Below, in pieces: positions 54,335 to 62,253 of a stretch of DNA of 64,000 nucleotides. Numbering within the stretch: the first letter of the stretch is position 1; each line of letters starts with the position of its first letter. The position numbers and the translations under genes were made by a program. The notes under the pieces are model-generated. The model was not told the DNA's origin. It was given only the letters and a program-made list of their open reading frames with translations, and made no database searches. The stretch lies in contig NZ_JBNCMT010000007.1 of NCBI RefSeq assembly GCF_049846925.1, positions 62,001-126,000 on the forward strand, in the 5' to 3' direction. This stretch comes from Brevibacillus_H sp049846925. Lineage in GTDB: Bacteria > Bacillota > Bacilli > Brevibacillales > Brevibacillaceae.

Positions 54335-54950
54335 TGTTCGTTTACTATTAGCAGATGATCACCGAATTGTTAGAGAGGGACTCCGCATGATTCTGGAGAG
54401 TTCTGATCGTTTTGAAGTGGTTGAAGAGGCTTCGAATGGAGATGAACTGGTCCAAAAAGCACTCAGTTCACGCCCTGATTTGATTGTATCCGACTTGAAG
54501 ATGCCTGGAGTATCAGTGATTGACAGTTGTAAAAAACTGAAAGAGCAATTGCCAGAAGTAAAAGTAATGATTTTGACAGCGTTTGATGAAAGTGAAGATA
54601 TATTCCGTGCGCTTGATTCTGGTATCGACGGCTACATTATGAAAGACACGTTACCAGAGCAAATTGTCAATACGATGGAAATGGTCATGATGGGTTACTC
54701 GTGTTTCCAACCAAAACTCAAGAGAACGAAAAAGGAAGAGGCCGATCATCTGGTACTGACCGAGAGAGAACAAGAAATCTTCCAGCTCATTGTACAGAAT
54801 TTGAGTAATCAGGAGATCGCTCAAAAACTGTTTATTTCAGAAGCTACCGTCAAAACACATGTCAGTAGCATTTTGCGGAAGACCGGTCAGCCGAATCGTT
54901 CACAAGCGGTCCTGTACGCTCTGAAGATGGGGTATGTTCAGGTATCGTAA
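54327..54950 (+). CDS. NarL/LuxR-family response regulator
   Basis: Regulator of 207 residues: receiver (acidic DDHRI, phospho-Asp in LIVSDLKMPG, Lys in YIMKDTLPEQ) and LuxR-type HTH (LTEREQEIFQLIVQNLSNQEIAQKLFISEATVKTHVSSIL). GAGGGAGG precedes ATG 54327. It lies just upstream of the SipW/CalY island and is the best local candidate to act at the four shared promoters there (inference). Confidence 0.9.
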   Translation: MPSVRLLLADDHRIVREGLRMILESSDRFEVVEEASNGDELVQKALSSRPDLIVSDLKMPGVSVIDSCKKLKEQLPEVKVMILTAFDESEDIFRALDSGIDGYIMKDTLPEQIVNTMEMVMMGYSCFQPKLKRTKKEEADHLVLTEREQEIFQLIVQNLSNQEIAQKLFISEATVKTHVSSILRKTGQPNRSQAVLYALKMGYVQVS

Positions 54951-54968
54951 TTGGGGAAGGGGATTTTC

Positions 54969-56132
54969 ATGGAACAACAAATTGACCCGTCCAGAAGATT
55001 GGCCGATCGGTTTATCTTCTGGTTATCTGTTCTCGTCAGTATTCATCTTGTACTGCTTACGACAAGTGGAATCTTAGGGATAATGAATGTTTCCTATAAA
55101 TTTATGATCGGCTTGGCTATCAGTACGTTGATCAATTGGACATTTTTTTTCCTCCATCGCACTCACCTGTTTAGTCGTACCTTTTCTACTCATGGTACGG
55201 CGTTTATTTGTCTCTTGCTGATTGTCTTTTTGTGTTTTTACAATCCAATCGAATTCTCTGAGATGTGGGTATTGTTTTTGCTTTATCCTGTCATCATCAG
55301 CTTTTTTCTAGATAAAAAACTATATTTGCTTTGGAGCACCATTTCGTATGTGTTTTATGCCATGTTCCTTTTCCTGGATCAATACTACATGGAGCATAGC
55401 AGCAATTTTGAACAACTAGTCTTTGCCTGGGGATCTTTTGCGTTAGGAAGTTACATGGTTGGCTGGATTATCTTGACCCATTTGATTCAAATCAAGGAAT
55501 CGCTGAGTAGAGAGGGCGAAGAAAACAATAAAAAGAATGCGTTTCGAATGCTCCACTCCCTGATACCGATTGTGGAAAGAAAGTCGCAGACAAGTGCCAA
55601 GGAGATAGAGGAAACTTACGCCTTGATGAAGCGGGTTGTCCAGAAATATCCAGAGGAATCCGTAGCAGATTGGGAATTGCAGCTAATCTCGCTTGCGCAT
55701 TACGTCAGTCGGATCAAGTGGCCGGATTATGTATTTGAGAAGCAAGGCAAATTAACCAGCTACGAATACGAAATTGTGCAAGAGCATTGTTTTATCGCGA
55801 GAGATCTTTTTGGTGATTATGCCTCGTATAAACGTGTGATCGATGCGATCAACTTCCATCATGAACGTTTTGATGGTACGGGTTATCCATTTCAGTTAAA
55901 GGGTGAGGCAATCCCTTTGTTAGCCCAGATACTAGGCATTGTGGAAAGCTATCTTGCCATGACTACTGCTCGGGCTTACCGGGAGGCACTGACACCGGAG
56001 GAAGCTTTCAAAGAAATACAATCCATGGCTGGCCAAGGGTTTCAACAGCATCTTGTGGATGTTTTACAAAGTTCACTTGCCATATCGGAGGAGCAGAAGG
56101 ATGAATCAAAAGTCACGCATTTGGTTGGATAA
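54969..56132 (+). CDS. Membrane HD-GYP-like protein with degenerate HD motif
   Basis: Protein of 387 residues: about six membrane helices (20-190) then an HD-GYP-like domain. FHHERFDGTGYPFQLKGEAIP and LGIVESYLAMTTARAYREALTP are clear, but the position of HDIGK reads AHYVSRI, so Asp and Lys are lost and phosphodiesterase activity is doubtful. It may sense c-di-GMP instead. Start at 54969 after GGGGAAGGGG; 18 bases after the response regulator, hence same operon. Confidence 0.82.
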   Translation: MEQQIDPSRRLADRFIFWLSVLVSIHLVLLTTSGILGIMNVSYKFMIGLAISTLINWTFFFLHRTHLFSRTFSTHGTAFICLLLIVFLCFYNPIEFSEMWVLFLLYPVIISFFLDKKLYLLWSTISYVFYAMFLFLDQYYMEHSSNFEQLVFAWGSFALGSYMVGWIILTHLIQIKESLSREGEENNKKNAFRMLHSLIPIVERKSQTSAKEIEETYALMKRVVQKYPEESVADWELQLISLAHYVSRIKWPDYVFEKQGKLTSYEYEIVQEHCFIARDLFGDYASYKRVIDAINFHHERFDGTGYPFQLKGEAIPLLAQILGIVESYLAMTTARAYREALTPEEAFKEIQSMAGQGFQQHLVDVLQSSLAISEEQKDESKVTHLVG

Positions 56133-56234
56133 GTTTCAACCTCAAGATGGAGGAAAGCTCCCTCCGACTTCGGATACCTAACTCTTTTTCCTTTTGTTAC
56201 CATTAGGGAAAGGGGACTGACGGAGGGAATTGCG

Positions 56235-56411
56235 ATGTATCAAAAGAGATGCGACCGTTGTAGACGATTTTCTTACGGAAGTGATGGATGTGGTAAATGG
56301 ATTTGTCCCTACTGTAATCGGGATATTAGCCATCTGAAAGCAAAGCCTGCCGATCTTTCCGACAGTCAGAATGTGTATGTAGTCAAGGATTTAAAAGAAG
56401 ATTCGGCCTGA
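56235..56411 (+). CDS. Small zinc-ribbon protein
   Basis: Protein of 58 residues with GGAGGG upstream of ATG 56235. Cys6-x2-Cys9 and Cys24-x2-Cys27 form a zinc ribbon. The WICPYCNRDISHL stretch parallels WDCPHCGKDITDL at the N-terminus of the GGDEF protein at 35784, so the two share a module. It follows the degenerate HD-GYP protein, again a c-di-GMP-related neighbour. Function unknown. Confidence 0.72.
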   Translation: MYQKRCDRCRRFSYGSDGCGKWICPYCNRDISHLKAKPADLSDSQNVYVVKDLKEDSA

Positions 56412-56419
56412 AAGAGGAA

Positions 56420-56560
56420 GTTCAAATAGTCCGGGAAACATAGCTGTCGAATTTCTGCGTTGCGTTGCCCCTCCGCTGCTCACGTAGACTCACCTACGCT
56501 CCGCTGCTCGGGTCTTCCGCGCCTTGAACTTCGAGGCTCTGTTTGTCCTCCTTTTTGAAC
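56420..56560. mobile_element. MITE-like element with imperfect terminal inverted repeats
   Basis: A 141-bp GC-richer block. Left end GTTCAAATAG...AAACATAGC..TCGAA and the reverse complement of the right end GTTCAAAAAG...AAACAGAGC..CGAA agree at most of about 31 positions. Interior contains CGCTGCTC repeated either side of CACGTAGACTCACCTACG (a palindromic core). No ORF. Inserted between the small zinc-ribbon gene (9 bases after its stop) and the first SipW operon. Confidence 0.65.
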
Positions 56561-56578
56561 AGAGATTGTACGGCTAAA

Positions 56579-56625
56579 TAGGAGAACGCTTCCGATCCGA
56601 GTACGGTGGCGTTCTTCTATTTTTA
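56579..56625 (+). terminator. Terminator before SipW operon 1
   Basis: TAGGAGAACGC (56579-56589) pairs with GCGTTCTTCTA (56609-56619), then T5. Probably ends the kinase/regulator/HD-GYP/zinc-ribbon unit, now displaced by the inserted element. Confidence 0.8.
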
Positions 56626-56634
56626 TCATTCGCC

Positions 56635-56768
56635 TCCTACTTCAGTATGACCCGCAAACACCTGATAGGATGAGGGGCTGTGCACCTACAGGTTGAAAAA
56701 GTTCACTCTCACAGGCGTAAACAGTCCTTCTCATGATGGAAGATTGATTTGACGCACCTCGGTACAAT
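56635..56768 (+). promoter_or_regulatory. Island promoter A (SipW operon 1)
   Basis: Upstream element CTACTTCAGTATGA (56637-56650), middle block CAGGTTGA (56689-56696), then CTTC-TCAT-GATGGAAGAT (56727-56744) whose GAAGAT is exactly 18 bp before -10 TACAAT (56763-56768). Same three-part layout as promoters B, C and D, but the upstream element is about 21 bp (two helical turns) farther out. The transcript would start only about 15 bases before the gene. Confidence 0.7.
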
Positions 56769-56790
56769 ACCCATATGGGGGTGGTACGTG

Positions 56791-57321
56791 TTGGGCAAAG
56801 TTTATGCGAAAAGAGTAGGCGTATGCTTGCTGGGTTTATTCATCGTAATTAATCTGTTTTTTTGGATTACCCCCAAGTTCAACCCGGATCGAATGCCTGG
56901 GATTGGTAAATGGAGAGTACTCTCCGTATTGACGGGGAGCATGTCTCCGACGATTGAAACAGGGGATATGGTAATCGTATCAGATTATAGGGGATCTGTT
57001 CCGGCCGTTGGAGATATCGTCACCTACTGGCAAGATCAATCCAAAACATCATTGATCACTCATCGAGTCGTCCAGCGCTTGGATAATGGATTTCTCCAAA
57101 CAAGAGGAGATGCCAATCAGGAAGTAGACGGAGGATGGACTCCGCCAGCGAGTTTGGTTGGAAAAGTGGTAATCACCATACCTTTTGCCTCCACAATACA
57201 GAATGCAATGCAACACCCATACGGTTATGCAGCGATTGTCATCATTTTTTTACTGCTTTTGTATCGAGACCGAGGTCGCACTTCAATCCAATCAAGTCCT
57301 ATCAAGGAGGAAACAATATGA
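56791..57321 (+). CDS. sipW: SipW-type (ER-type) signal peptidase I, copy 1
   Basis: Membrane signal peptidase of 176 residues with one N-terminal and one C-terminal helix. Catalytic Ser in LTGSMSPTIETGD; the His that replaces Lys in ER-type enzymes is in LITHRVV; GDANQEVDG follows. Start at TTG 56791 (or GTG 56788) after GGGGGTGG; an earlier in-frame TTG (56749) lies upstream of the -10 and is excluded. Stop overlaps the next gene (ATGA). Expected to process the three TasA-like cargo proteins behind it. Confidence 0.88.
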   Translation: MGKVYAKRVGVCLLGLFIVINLFFWITPKFNPDRMPGIGKWRVLSVLTGSMSPTIETGDMVIVSDYRGSVPAVGDIVTYWQDQSKTSLITHRVVQRLDNGFLQTRGDANQEVDGGWTPPASLVGKVVITIPFASTIQNAMQHPYGYAAIVIIFLLLLYRDRGRTSIQSSPIKEETI

Positions 57322-58589
57322 ACATGAATCATATCCCCGAGAAAATGAAAAATTGGCCCTGGAAGAAAATCGTTTTTGGAGTAGCCGTTGTTTCATCCGT
57401 AGCGGCCAGCTCCAGTTTTGGAACCTACGCCTATTTTACAAGCAGCAAAAATGAATCAACTGCGTTTGCTGCCGGAAAACTGGAAATTGGGTTAGGTCAA
57501 AACTCTGCTAGCTTCCAGGCTGCAGACGGGCAGCCCTTCTTGCCAGGGGTTCGCTTCGAAAAAGAATTGACTGTATCAAACGAAAGTGATGTTCCCGTAA
57601 AATATGCAATCCAGGCAAGCAAAAAAGCTGGTGAGGATGTTGTCTATAATCAGTTAATGGCAGAGATTCGGGTTGACGGAGATGCTGGAGAGCTTCTGTA
57701 TGCTGGCCGTATCAATCAACTATCAGAGGCGAATGTAGTCGTTCCCAATGTGGATAAGGGAGGAAACAGCAATCTGCATTTCACCGTCTATTTGCCTGAA
57801 AGTGCGGGGAATGAAGTGCAGCAAAAATCAGCAGAGGTTGATTTCGGCTTCCTTGCTACACAAATTGAGAATGGCGAGTACTTTGCCCAAAAAGGTCCAG
57901 TGATTACATTGACACCAGCAGATTTTGCAGGATCTAAAGGTGATTCATTCTATAAGGTAGTGGAAGAATCAGCAGAAGAAACTACATTTATTCTGGCAGA
58001 GGGAACGTACGACTTGTCTAGTTTGGCGAACCTTCCGAAGCATGTAACGTGGAAAGCGGAAAAAGGCAAAGAAGGTAAAGTAATTATTCAAGCAGATGGT
58101 TCAAAATTGGAGAATGCTACGCTGGATGGATTCACGATTAAGGGAAGCGGTGCAGGAATTACGGTTGGTTCTCATGTGAACATCGTGAATTGTACCTTTG
58201 AAGGCAGCTTCGATGCAGCCATACAGACTGCCGAAGCAGAATCTCTAGAAGGACTCACGGTGAGAAACTCTACGTTCAAGGGTGCTAGCGATGCCATTGT
58301 TCTGGATCAGCAGATTATTGGCGTAGTCATTGGAGATAACGTATTCGAACAGGTTTCTCGTGCAGTAGTGGCAGCCGATGATAAGAAGTCACAGATTCAG
58401 ATAGTAAACAATGACTTCAACAAAGTGGCAGAGCTTGCGGTAGTAGCCGGAATTAACCGCATTGGTGATGGCATCGAAGGCTTCAAGGAAACGGCAGAAG
58501 CTGACGGAGATGTGAAGAAACTGGCATTGCATGTTAGAGAACTGGATATCTATGTAGAGAACAACAAGTATCCATCTCAAAATAACTAA
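57318..58589 (+). CDS. TasA-like N-terminus fused to beta-helix domain, secreted
   Basis: Protein of 423 residues. Residues 20-50 form a SipW-type signal (VAASSSFGTYAYFTSSKNESTAFAAGKLEIGL, shared pattern with CalY). Residues 50-205 resemble the TasA/CalY beta-sandwich. From about 225 onward short repeats (TLDGFTIKGSGAGITVGSHV, VNIVNCTFEGS, LTVRNSTFKGASDAIVL) indicate a right-handed parallel beta-helix. This is an unusual fusion. Translationally coupled to sipW, AAGGAGG upstream. Probable matrix or surface-fibre component. Confidence 0.78.
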   Translation: MNMNHIPEKMKNWPWKKIVFGVAVVSSVAASSSFGTYAYFTSSKNESTAFAAGKLEIGLGQNSASFQAADGQPFLPGVRFEKELTVSNESDVPVKYAIQASKKAGEDVVYNQLMAEIRVDGDAGELLYAGRINQLSEANVVVPNVDKGGNSNLHFTVYLPESAGNEVQQKSAEVDFGFLATQIENGEYFAQKGPVITLTPADFAGSKGDSFYKVVEESAEETTFILAEGTYDLSSLANLPKHVTWKAEKGKEGKVIIQADGSKLENATLDGFTIKGSGAGITVGSHVNIVNCTFEGSFDAAIQTAEAESLEGLTVRNSTFKGASDAIVLDQQIIGVVIGDNVFEQVSRAVVAADDKKSQIQIVNNDFNKVAELAVVAGINRIGDGIEGFKETAEADGDVKKLALHVRELDIYVENNKYPSQNN

Positions 58590-58632
58590 TGGCTGAGTGC
58601 AGATATTTTGTCAGTGGAAGGAGCAGACGGTG

Positions 58633-59247
58633 ATGAGAATGAGAGACAGGTGGGTAAGTGGTGTCTTTCTTTTCGGAGTAACCGTCGCATTATGGGTGCA
58701 ACCCTCCACAACGTATAGCTGGGTGTGGAATGAGGCCAAAGACGCGGGGCACGAGTTTGCGATAGGATTACTCGATATTTCTCACAGCCATTTCGCAGAC
58801 AACTGGAAAGTGGTAGAGGGAGGAAATCAAGCGATTGATCTTTCAAACATGATACCAGGAGATGCGAGAAAGCTGGAGGCGACTTTATCAAAAGGCAATA
58901 GTGATCTTGATTTTGTGTATCGGATCGTGGCAGAAGTGAAGGAAGGGGAAAAGCCGGGTTCTGCAGAGAAGTTGGCAAAAGTCCTTCGTGTTCGGATTGA
59001 AAACAAAGATGAGCTCATTTTTGATGGTCCGGTTCACCAGCTAACGTTGCAAAACAACGGTCCAAAGGATCAGCAATCACATGCAACAGAAGCTCTGTTG
59101 ACCAAATCAGACCCAAACAAGGACTTTGTGATTACGGTTTATTTACCCGAGAAAGGTCTTGATGCCTCTTATCAAGGGCTCTCGGCGGATCTGGTTATCC
59201 GCTTTTTGGCGAAGCAAGCAACACCAGGTGCTATTTATGGAGGTTAG
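58633..59247 (+). CDS. Divergent TasA/CalY-like secreted protein
   Basis: Protein of 204 residues with an N-terminal hydrophobic segment and the cleavage-region pattern changed from AYFSDTAEVNNTFAAGTLDL to YSWVWNEAKDAGHEFAIGLLDI, still aligning with the CalY family. Contains NMIPGD-type turn (LSNMIPGDARKLEATL) corresponding to DMKPGD in CalY. Start at 58633 after GAAGGAG. Second cargo of the first SipW operon. Confidence 0.72.
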   Translation: MRMRDRWVSGVFLFGVTVALWVQPSTTYSWVWNEAKDAGHEFAIGLLDISHSHFADNWKVVEGGNQAIDLSNMIPGDARKLEATLSKGNSDLDFVYRIVAEVKEGEKPGSAEKLAKVLRVRIENKDELIFDGPVHQLTLQNNGPKDQQSHATEALLTKSDPNKDFVITVYLPEKGLDASYQGLSADLVIRFLAKQATPGAIYGG

Positions 59248-59260
59248 GAGGGAGTATCCG

Positions 59261-60136
59261 TTGAAAAAAGTTGGAGTTTTCTTCGCAGTCGCAGCTTCTC
59301 TATACTTTTGCCTCCCATCTACCGCCACTTTGTCCTATTTAACAAGTGAGAAAAGTTATTCCAAGCCGATTAGCCTGGGAACAAACGAGGATATATTTGA
59401 AGTCAGCACAGAACCGATTACGCTTGAGACAAAAGTGAACAAAAAGGTTTCGGTGAAAAAAGAAAAGAAGGATGACGGCACGACAAACGAGTCCAAAGAA
59501 GTGAAAACATCCGTTTCTTTAGGTTCGCAGGTGATCTTTTTTTACCCGCAACGTCCGGACATTTTTCTGACACCGAAGAATTTTAAAGTGGAAGGGCTTG
59601 GGTCCGGGACAATCGTTATAGAGCCAGCTACGATGCCTGAGGGAAATGAAGATAACAAGGGAAGGTTAGCATTCCGGATTGCCCACACGATGGATTCAGT
59701 TGAGTGGGAATCCACATTGAAAAAGGGTGAGCTGCGCATTCAGGCTCTGGGCGGATTTTATGACTTGAAAATTCCGATCCGGTTAAAAACGATTTTCAAT
59801 GAAGAGACAGTAGTGGAAGAGGTCGTTGTGCCACCAGATAACCCACCTCCAGGGGGCGGAGACACACCAACGGAGCCTCCGACTGGTGATGGGGGAACAG
59901 AAACACCAACGGAACCGCCGACAACAGATGATGGTGAAACACCGACGGAACCGCCGACAGAACCACCGACCGACGATGGTGGTGATACACCAACCGAACC
60001 ACCAACGACAGATGATGGTGGTACGACAACCGAGCCACCTACCGCAGATGCCGGCAGTACAATAACTGAACCGCCAACTGGTGATTCAACTGTTCCTGTA
60101 CCGTCAGGAGCAAATATGGTAGCTGCTGAAAAGTAA
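59261..60136 (+). CDS. Secreted protein with Pro/Thr-rich repeat tail
   Basis: Protein of 291 residues: SipW-type signal region (AATLSYLT-SEKSYSKPISLGTN), a globular domain (about 45-195) and a low-complexity tail (about 200-275) made of TPTEPPT-type repeats with Asp-Asp-Gly-Gly spacers. No LPxTG motif or C-terminal helix, so wall attachment would be non-covalent. TTG start at 59261 after TAGGAGGG. Third cargo of the operon; the tail may act as a stalk or spacer. Confidence 0.75.
   Translation: MKKVGVFFAVAASLYFCLPSTATLSYLTSEKSYSKPISLGTNEDIFEVSTEPITLETKVNKKVSVKKEKKDDGTTNESKEVKTSVSLGSQVIFFYPQRPDIFLTPKNFKVEGLGSGTIVIEPATMPEGNEDNKGRLAFRIAHTMDSVEWESTLKKGELRIQALGGFYDLKIPIRLKTIFNEETVVEEVVVPPDNPPPGGGDTPTEPPTGDGGTETPTEPPTTDDGETPTEPPTEPPTDDGGDTPTEPPTTDDGGTTTEPPTADAGSTITEPPTGDSTVPVPSGANMVAAEK
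59863..60090 (+). repeat. Coding repeat region, TPTEPPT units
   Basis: About eight degenerate units encoding (D/E)TPTEPPT plus DDGG/GDGG spacers. DNA units vary (ACACCAACGGA, ACACCGACGGA, ACACCAACCGA), so the array is not recently expanded throughout. Confidence 0.8.
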
Positions 60137-60140
60137 AAGG

Positions 60141-60167
60141 AAAGCCCCCTGGCGTCAGGGGGCTTTT
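60141..60167. terminator. Terminator of SipW operon 1 (bidirectional)
   Basis: AAAGCCCCCTG pairs perfectly with CAGGGGGCTTT around GCGT. The stop codon of the convergent gene lies in the hairpin, so both units share it. Confidence 0.9.
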
Positions 60168-60544
60168 GTACTGAAATCATGGATTTGAATGTCAATGCTA
60201 TTGCTGATTGGATAAGCAGGCGAGAGCAGGTTTAGCACCGTACTGTTGGGGATGACATCATGTGCGTACAATGTAGTTTTCGTCTGTTCAATCATTTTGC
60301 TTTTGATTATACCCATGATTGCCTGGGCCTCCCTTGCATCTCTTATCGGCTCGAGTTTTCTCGGTGAATGAAGATTTTGCAGTCTTAGATTAGATCGGTC
60401 CGATACGGTCACTTCATCGGAGGGTGGCATCCTTTTTTCTGAGAATGGCTGGTCTGTTTTGGGATGAGGCTGCTTCGATTGCTGGTAAGAGTGAACATGA
60501 TCACTAGTATGCTTCCACCTCTTTGAGATTGGTTGGATGAACAT
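60155..60544 (-). CDS. Hypothetical hydrophilic protein
   Basis: Open frame of 129 residues on the minus strand, ATG at 60544 with AAAGGACG eight bases upstream, stop inside a shared terminator hairpin. Composition is polar (KQPHPKTDQPFSEKR) with a plausible helical middle (REAQAIMGIIKSKMIEQ). No signal peptide, no known family. Considered real because of the RBS and terminator fit, but no homology can be claimed. Confidence 0.5.
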   Translation of the reverse strand: MFIQPISKRWKHTSDHVHSYQQSKQPHPKTDQPFSEKRMPPSDEVTVSDRSNLRLQNLHSPRKLEPIRDAREAQAIMGIIKSKMIEQTKTTLYAHDVIPNSTVLNLLSPAYPISNSIDIQIHDFSTKAP

Positions 60545-60645
60545 ACAAACACGTCCTTTTTTCCTTGTTTTCCCAATCTTAACATGTCCAAACTTTTTAC
60601 GGTATCCACCTCGGGTATGATGATTTATCGGGCGGATGAGGCTAT

Positions 60646-60760
60646 CTCATACTTCAGTATGAGTAGATTGTCGTGCAAGTTGTATCTGGAGTTCATCCGG
60701 TTTTTTCAGACTTCCATCAACCTGATGCAGGAAGATGAACACTGGGAAAAAACGTAAAAT
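60646..60760 (+). promoter_or_regulatory. Island promoter B (SipW operon 2)
   Basis: Perfect palindrome CTCATAC-TTCA-GTATGAG (60646-60663), middle block AGTTGTA (60678-60684), CTTCCATCA..TGATG..GGAAGAT (60711-60736), then 18 bp from GAAGAT to -10 TAAAAT (60755-60760). Palindrome centre to -10 is about 100 bp. Confidence 0.72.
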
Positions 60761-60819
60761 AAAAACTGTGAACGGCACCAATGGCTAGCCGGAACGAAGG
60801 AAAGTGGGGGAATAAATAA

Positions 60820-61368
60820 GTGGTTTATTTGAAAAAAACAATCTCGATTCTCACAACGACTCTCCTGATCCTTGTAATCGCCTTGAGCGGCTTTCTCCTC
60901 GTCGGGAAGTTAAACGGTGGCAAGACAACACTCTTAGGTAATGAAATCATGGTGGTTCTCTCAGGCTCCATGTCCCCTACCTTTGATACGGGAAGCATCG
61001 TGGCAGTGAAACCAGTAACCTTCCAGGAAGTTGCCAAAGGAGACATCGTTACCTTCAAAGATTTGGAAGACAGAACGATAACTCACCGAGTAATCGACAT
61101 TGTTGATGGCAAATTGATTACCAAAGGTGACGCCAACGATGGTAAAGATTTGGACCCGGTCACATCCGATCGCTTAATCGGCGAAGTGCAGTACTCAGTT
61201 CCTTACCTTGGATACATCATTGATTTCGTAAAGTCCAAAGTAGGCATGTTGCTTTTCCTTGGAGTACCTGGGTTGTACATCATCGTCAGTCAAATCTGGA
61301 AGCTGTTCCGCATGATGAAAGAGGCGGAAGATCAGAAGTCCGCCAACGATCCAAAAACGCAAGTATAA
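60820..61368 (+). CDS. sipW: SipW-type (ER-type) signal peptidase I, copy 2
   Basis: Signal peptidase of 182 residues. Catalytic Ser in VLSGSMSPTFDTGS, His in TITHRVID, and KGDANDGKD; N-terminal helix (ISILTTTLLILVIALSGFLLV) and C-terminal helix (GMLLFLGVPGLYIIVSQIW). GTG start at 60820 ten bases after GTGGGGG. More typical of Bacillus SipW than copy 1. Followed by calY, the standard arrangement. Confidence 0.92.
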   Translation: MVYLKKTISILTTTLLILVIALSGFLLVGKLNGGKTTLLGNEIMVVLSGSMSPTFDTGSIVAVKPVTFQEVAKGDIVTFKDLEDRTITHRVIDIVDGKLITKGDANDGKDLDPVTSDRLIGEVQYSVPYLGYIIDFVKSKVGMLLFLGVPGLYIIVSQIWKLFRMMKEAEDQKSANDPKTQV

Positions 61369-61400
61369 AGAGAAAACCTCTTGTGGTGATACCTTGTGGG

Positions 61401-61433
61401 TTGGTAATAAGGCTTAACGGCTTCTGTTACCAA
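61401..61433 (+). promoter_or_regulatory. Stem-loop between sipW and calY
   Basis: TTGGTAA (61401-61407) pairs with TTACCAA (61427-61433); no T-run follows, so it is not a terminator. It may stabilise a processed calY mRNA, giving more product than peptidase (inference). Confidence 0.45.
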
Positions 61434-61485
61434 GCTTCAAGTAATCATAAATAATATTTCTAAAATCATTAGGAGGAATTTAAAA

Positions 61486-62079
61486 ATGAGCTTAAAAAAA
61501 CAATTCGCGCTTACTTTGGCTTCTGTAGGTTTGGGTGCAGCACTCATCGGTGGAGGAACGTTCGCATACTTCAGTGACACTGCAGAAGTGAACAATACTT
61601 TCGCAGCTGGTACGTTGGACCTTGCTGTAAATCCATCTGTAGTGTTCGACATTACCGACATGAAACCAGGTGACTGGGCAAACAGAATCTATACAATCGA
61701 AAATAACGGAACGCTCGACATCGGCAGCGTGTACCTTACTACTGAATACAATGTAACTGACGCAAAAGGTGACAACGGTAATGCTGACCTTGGCGACCAC
61801 ATCTACGTGAACGTGAAATGGAATCTGGATAACGGAACATTCCCAGTATTCAACAAGTCCTTCAGTGAGTTGAAAGCATTGACTGGATCTGACCGCCCTA
61901 ACATCGCTGAAGCATACTTCACTGCAACAGGCACACACCTTCCTCCTGGAGACCTGGATGACATCATCGTGCAAGTTGAGTTCCGTGACAACGGCCAAGA
62001 CCAAAACGTATTCCAAGGCGACAAACTTGACGTGAAATGGAAGTTTGAAGCAACTCAAACTGATGGCGAAGAAAAATAA
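61486..62079 (+). CDS. calY: CalY/TasA-family fibre protein, copy 1
   Basis: Secreted protein of 197 residues. SipW-type signal peptide with GLGAALIGGGTFAYFSDTAEVNNTFAAGTLDL, the CalY/TasA hallmark; DMKPGDWANRIYTIENNGTLDIGSVYL follows. Very strong ribosome site (AGGAGGAA). Mature TasA-family proteins assemble into extracellular fibres or act as camelysin. Encodes the same protein as the copy at 62747. Confidence 0.92.
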   Translation: MSLKKQFALTLASVGLGAALIGGGTFAYFSDTAEVNNTFAAGTLDLAVNPSVVFDITDMKPGDWANRIYTIENNGTLDIGSVYLTTEYNVTDAKGDNGNADLGDHIYVNVKWNLDNGTFPVFNKSFSELKALTGSDRPNIAEAYFTATGTHLPPGDLDDIIVQVEFRDNGQDQNVFQGDKLDVKWKFEATQTDGEEK

Positions 62080-62091
62080 GAATGATTTACG

Positions 62092-62119
62092 AAAAGGTGG
62101 GCATATGCCTGCCTTTTTT
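62092..62119 (+). terminator. Terminator after calY copy 1
   Basis: AAAAGG and CCTTTTTT flank GGCATATGCC, giving a long imperfect stem with T-run. Confidence 0.85.
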
Positions 62120-62253
62120 GGTCGATAGGAATGGATAAAAGGAAGATCGCAAAATCAACCCCAGGGAGGATACACAGCATTTTACAATAAATGTAATATA
62201 AAAAGGTCAAAAATGCGGTTTATCGCAAATGGGCAAGAAAGGAGTGAAATAGA

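Noticed and set aside
56140..56180. GGAGG/CCTCC hairpin after the HD-GYP gene as a terminator
   Set aside because: Short stem with no adjacent T-run; the convincing terminator lies at 56579-56625.
59865..60090. Repeats considered as a CRISPR array
   Set aside because: Units are short, in-frame coding repeats of TPTEPPT without unique spacers of constant length.
59758..60195. Minus-strand ORF of 145 residues rich in Gly/Val/Ser
   Set aside because: Mirror image of the TPTEPPT repeat coding region; its repeats follow from the plus-strand repeats and no ribosome site is present.
60533..60757. Plus-strand ORF of 74 residues before sipW copy 2
   Set aside because: It covers the palindrome, middle block and -10 of promoter B and overlaps the start of the minus-strand gene; no ribosome site and no protein-like composition.
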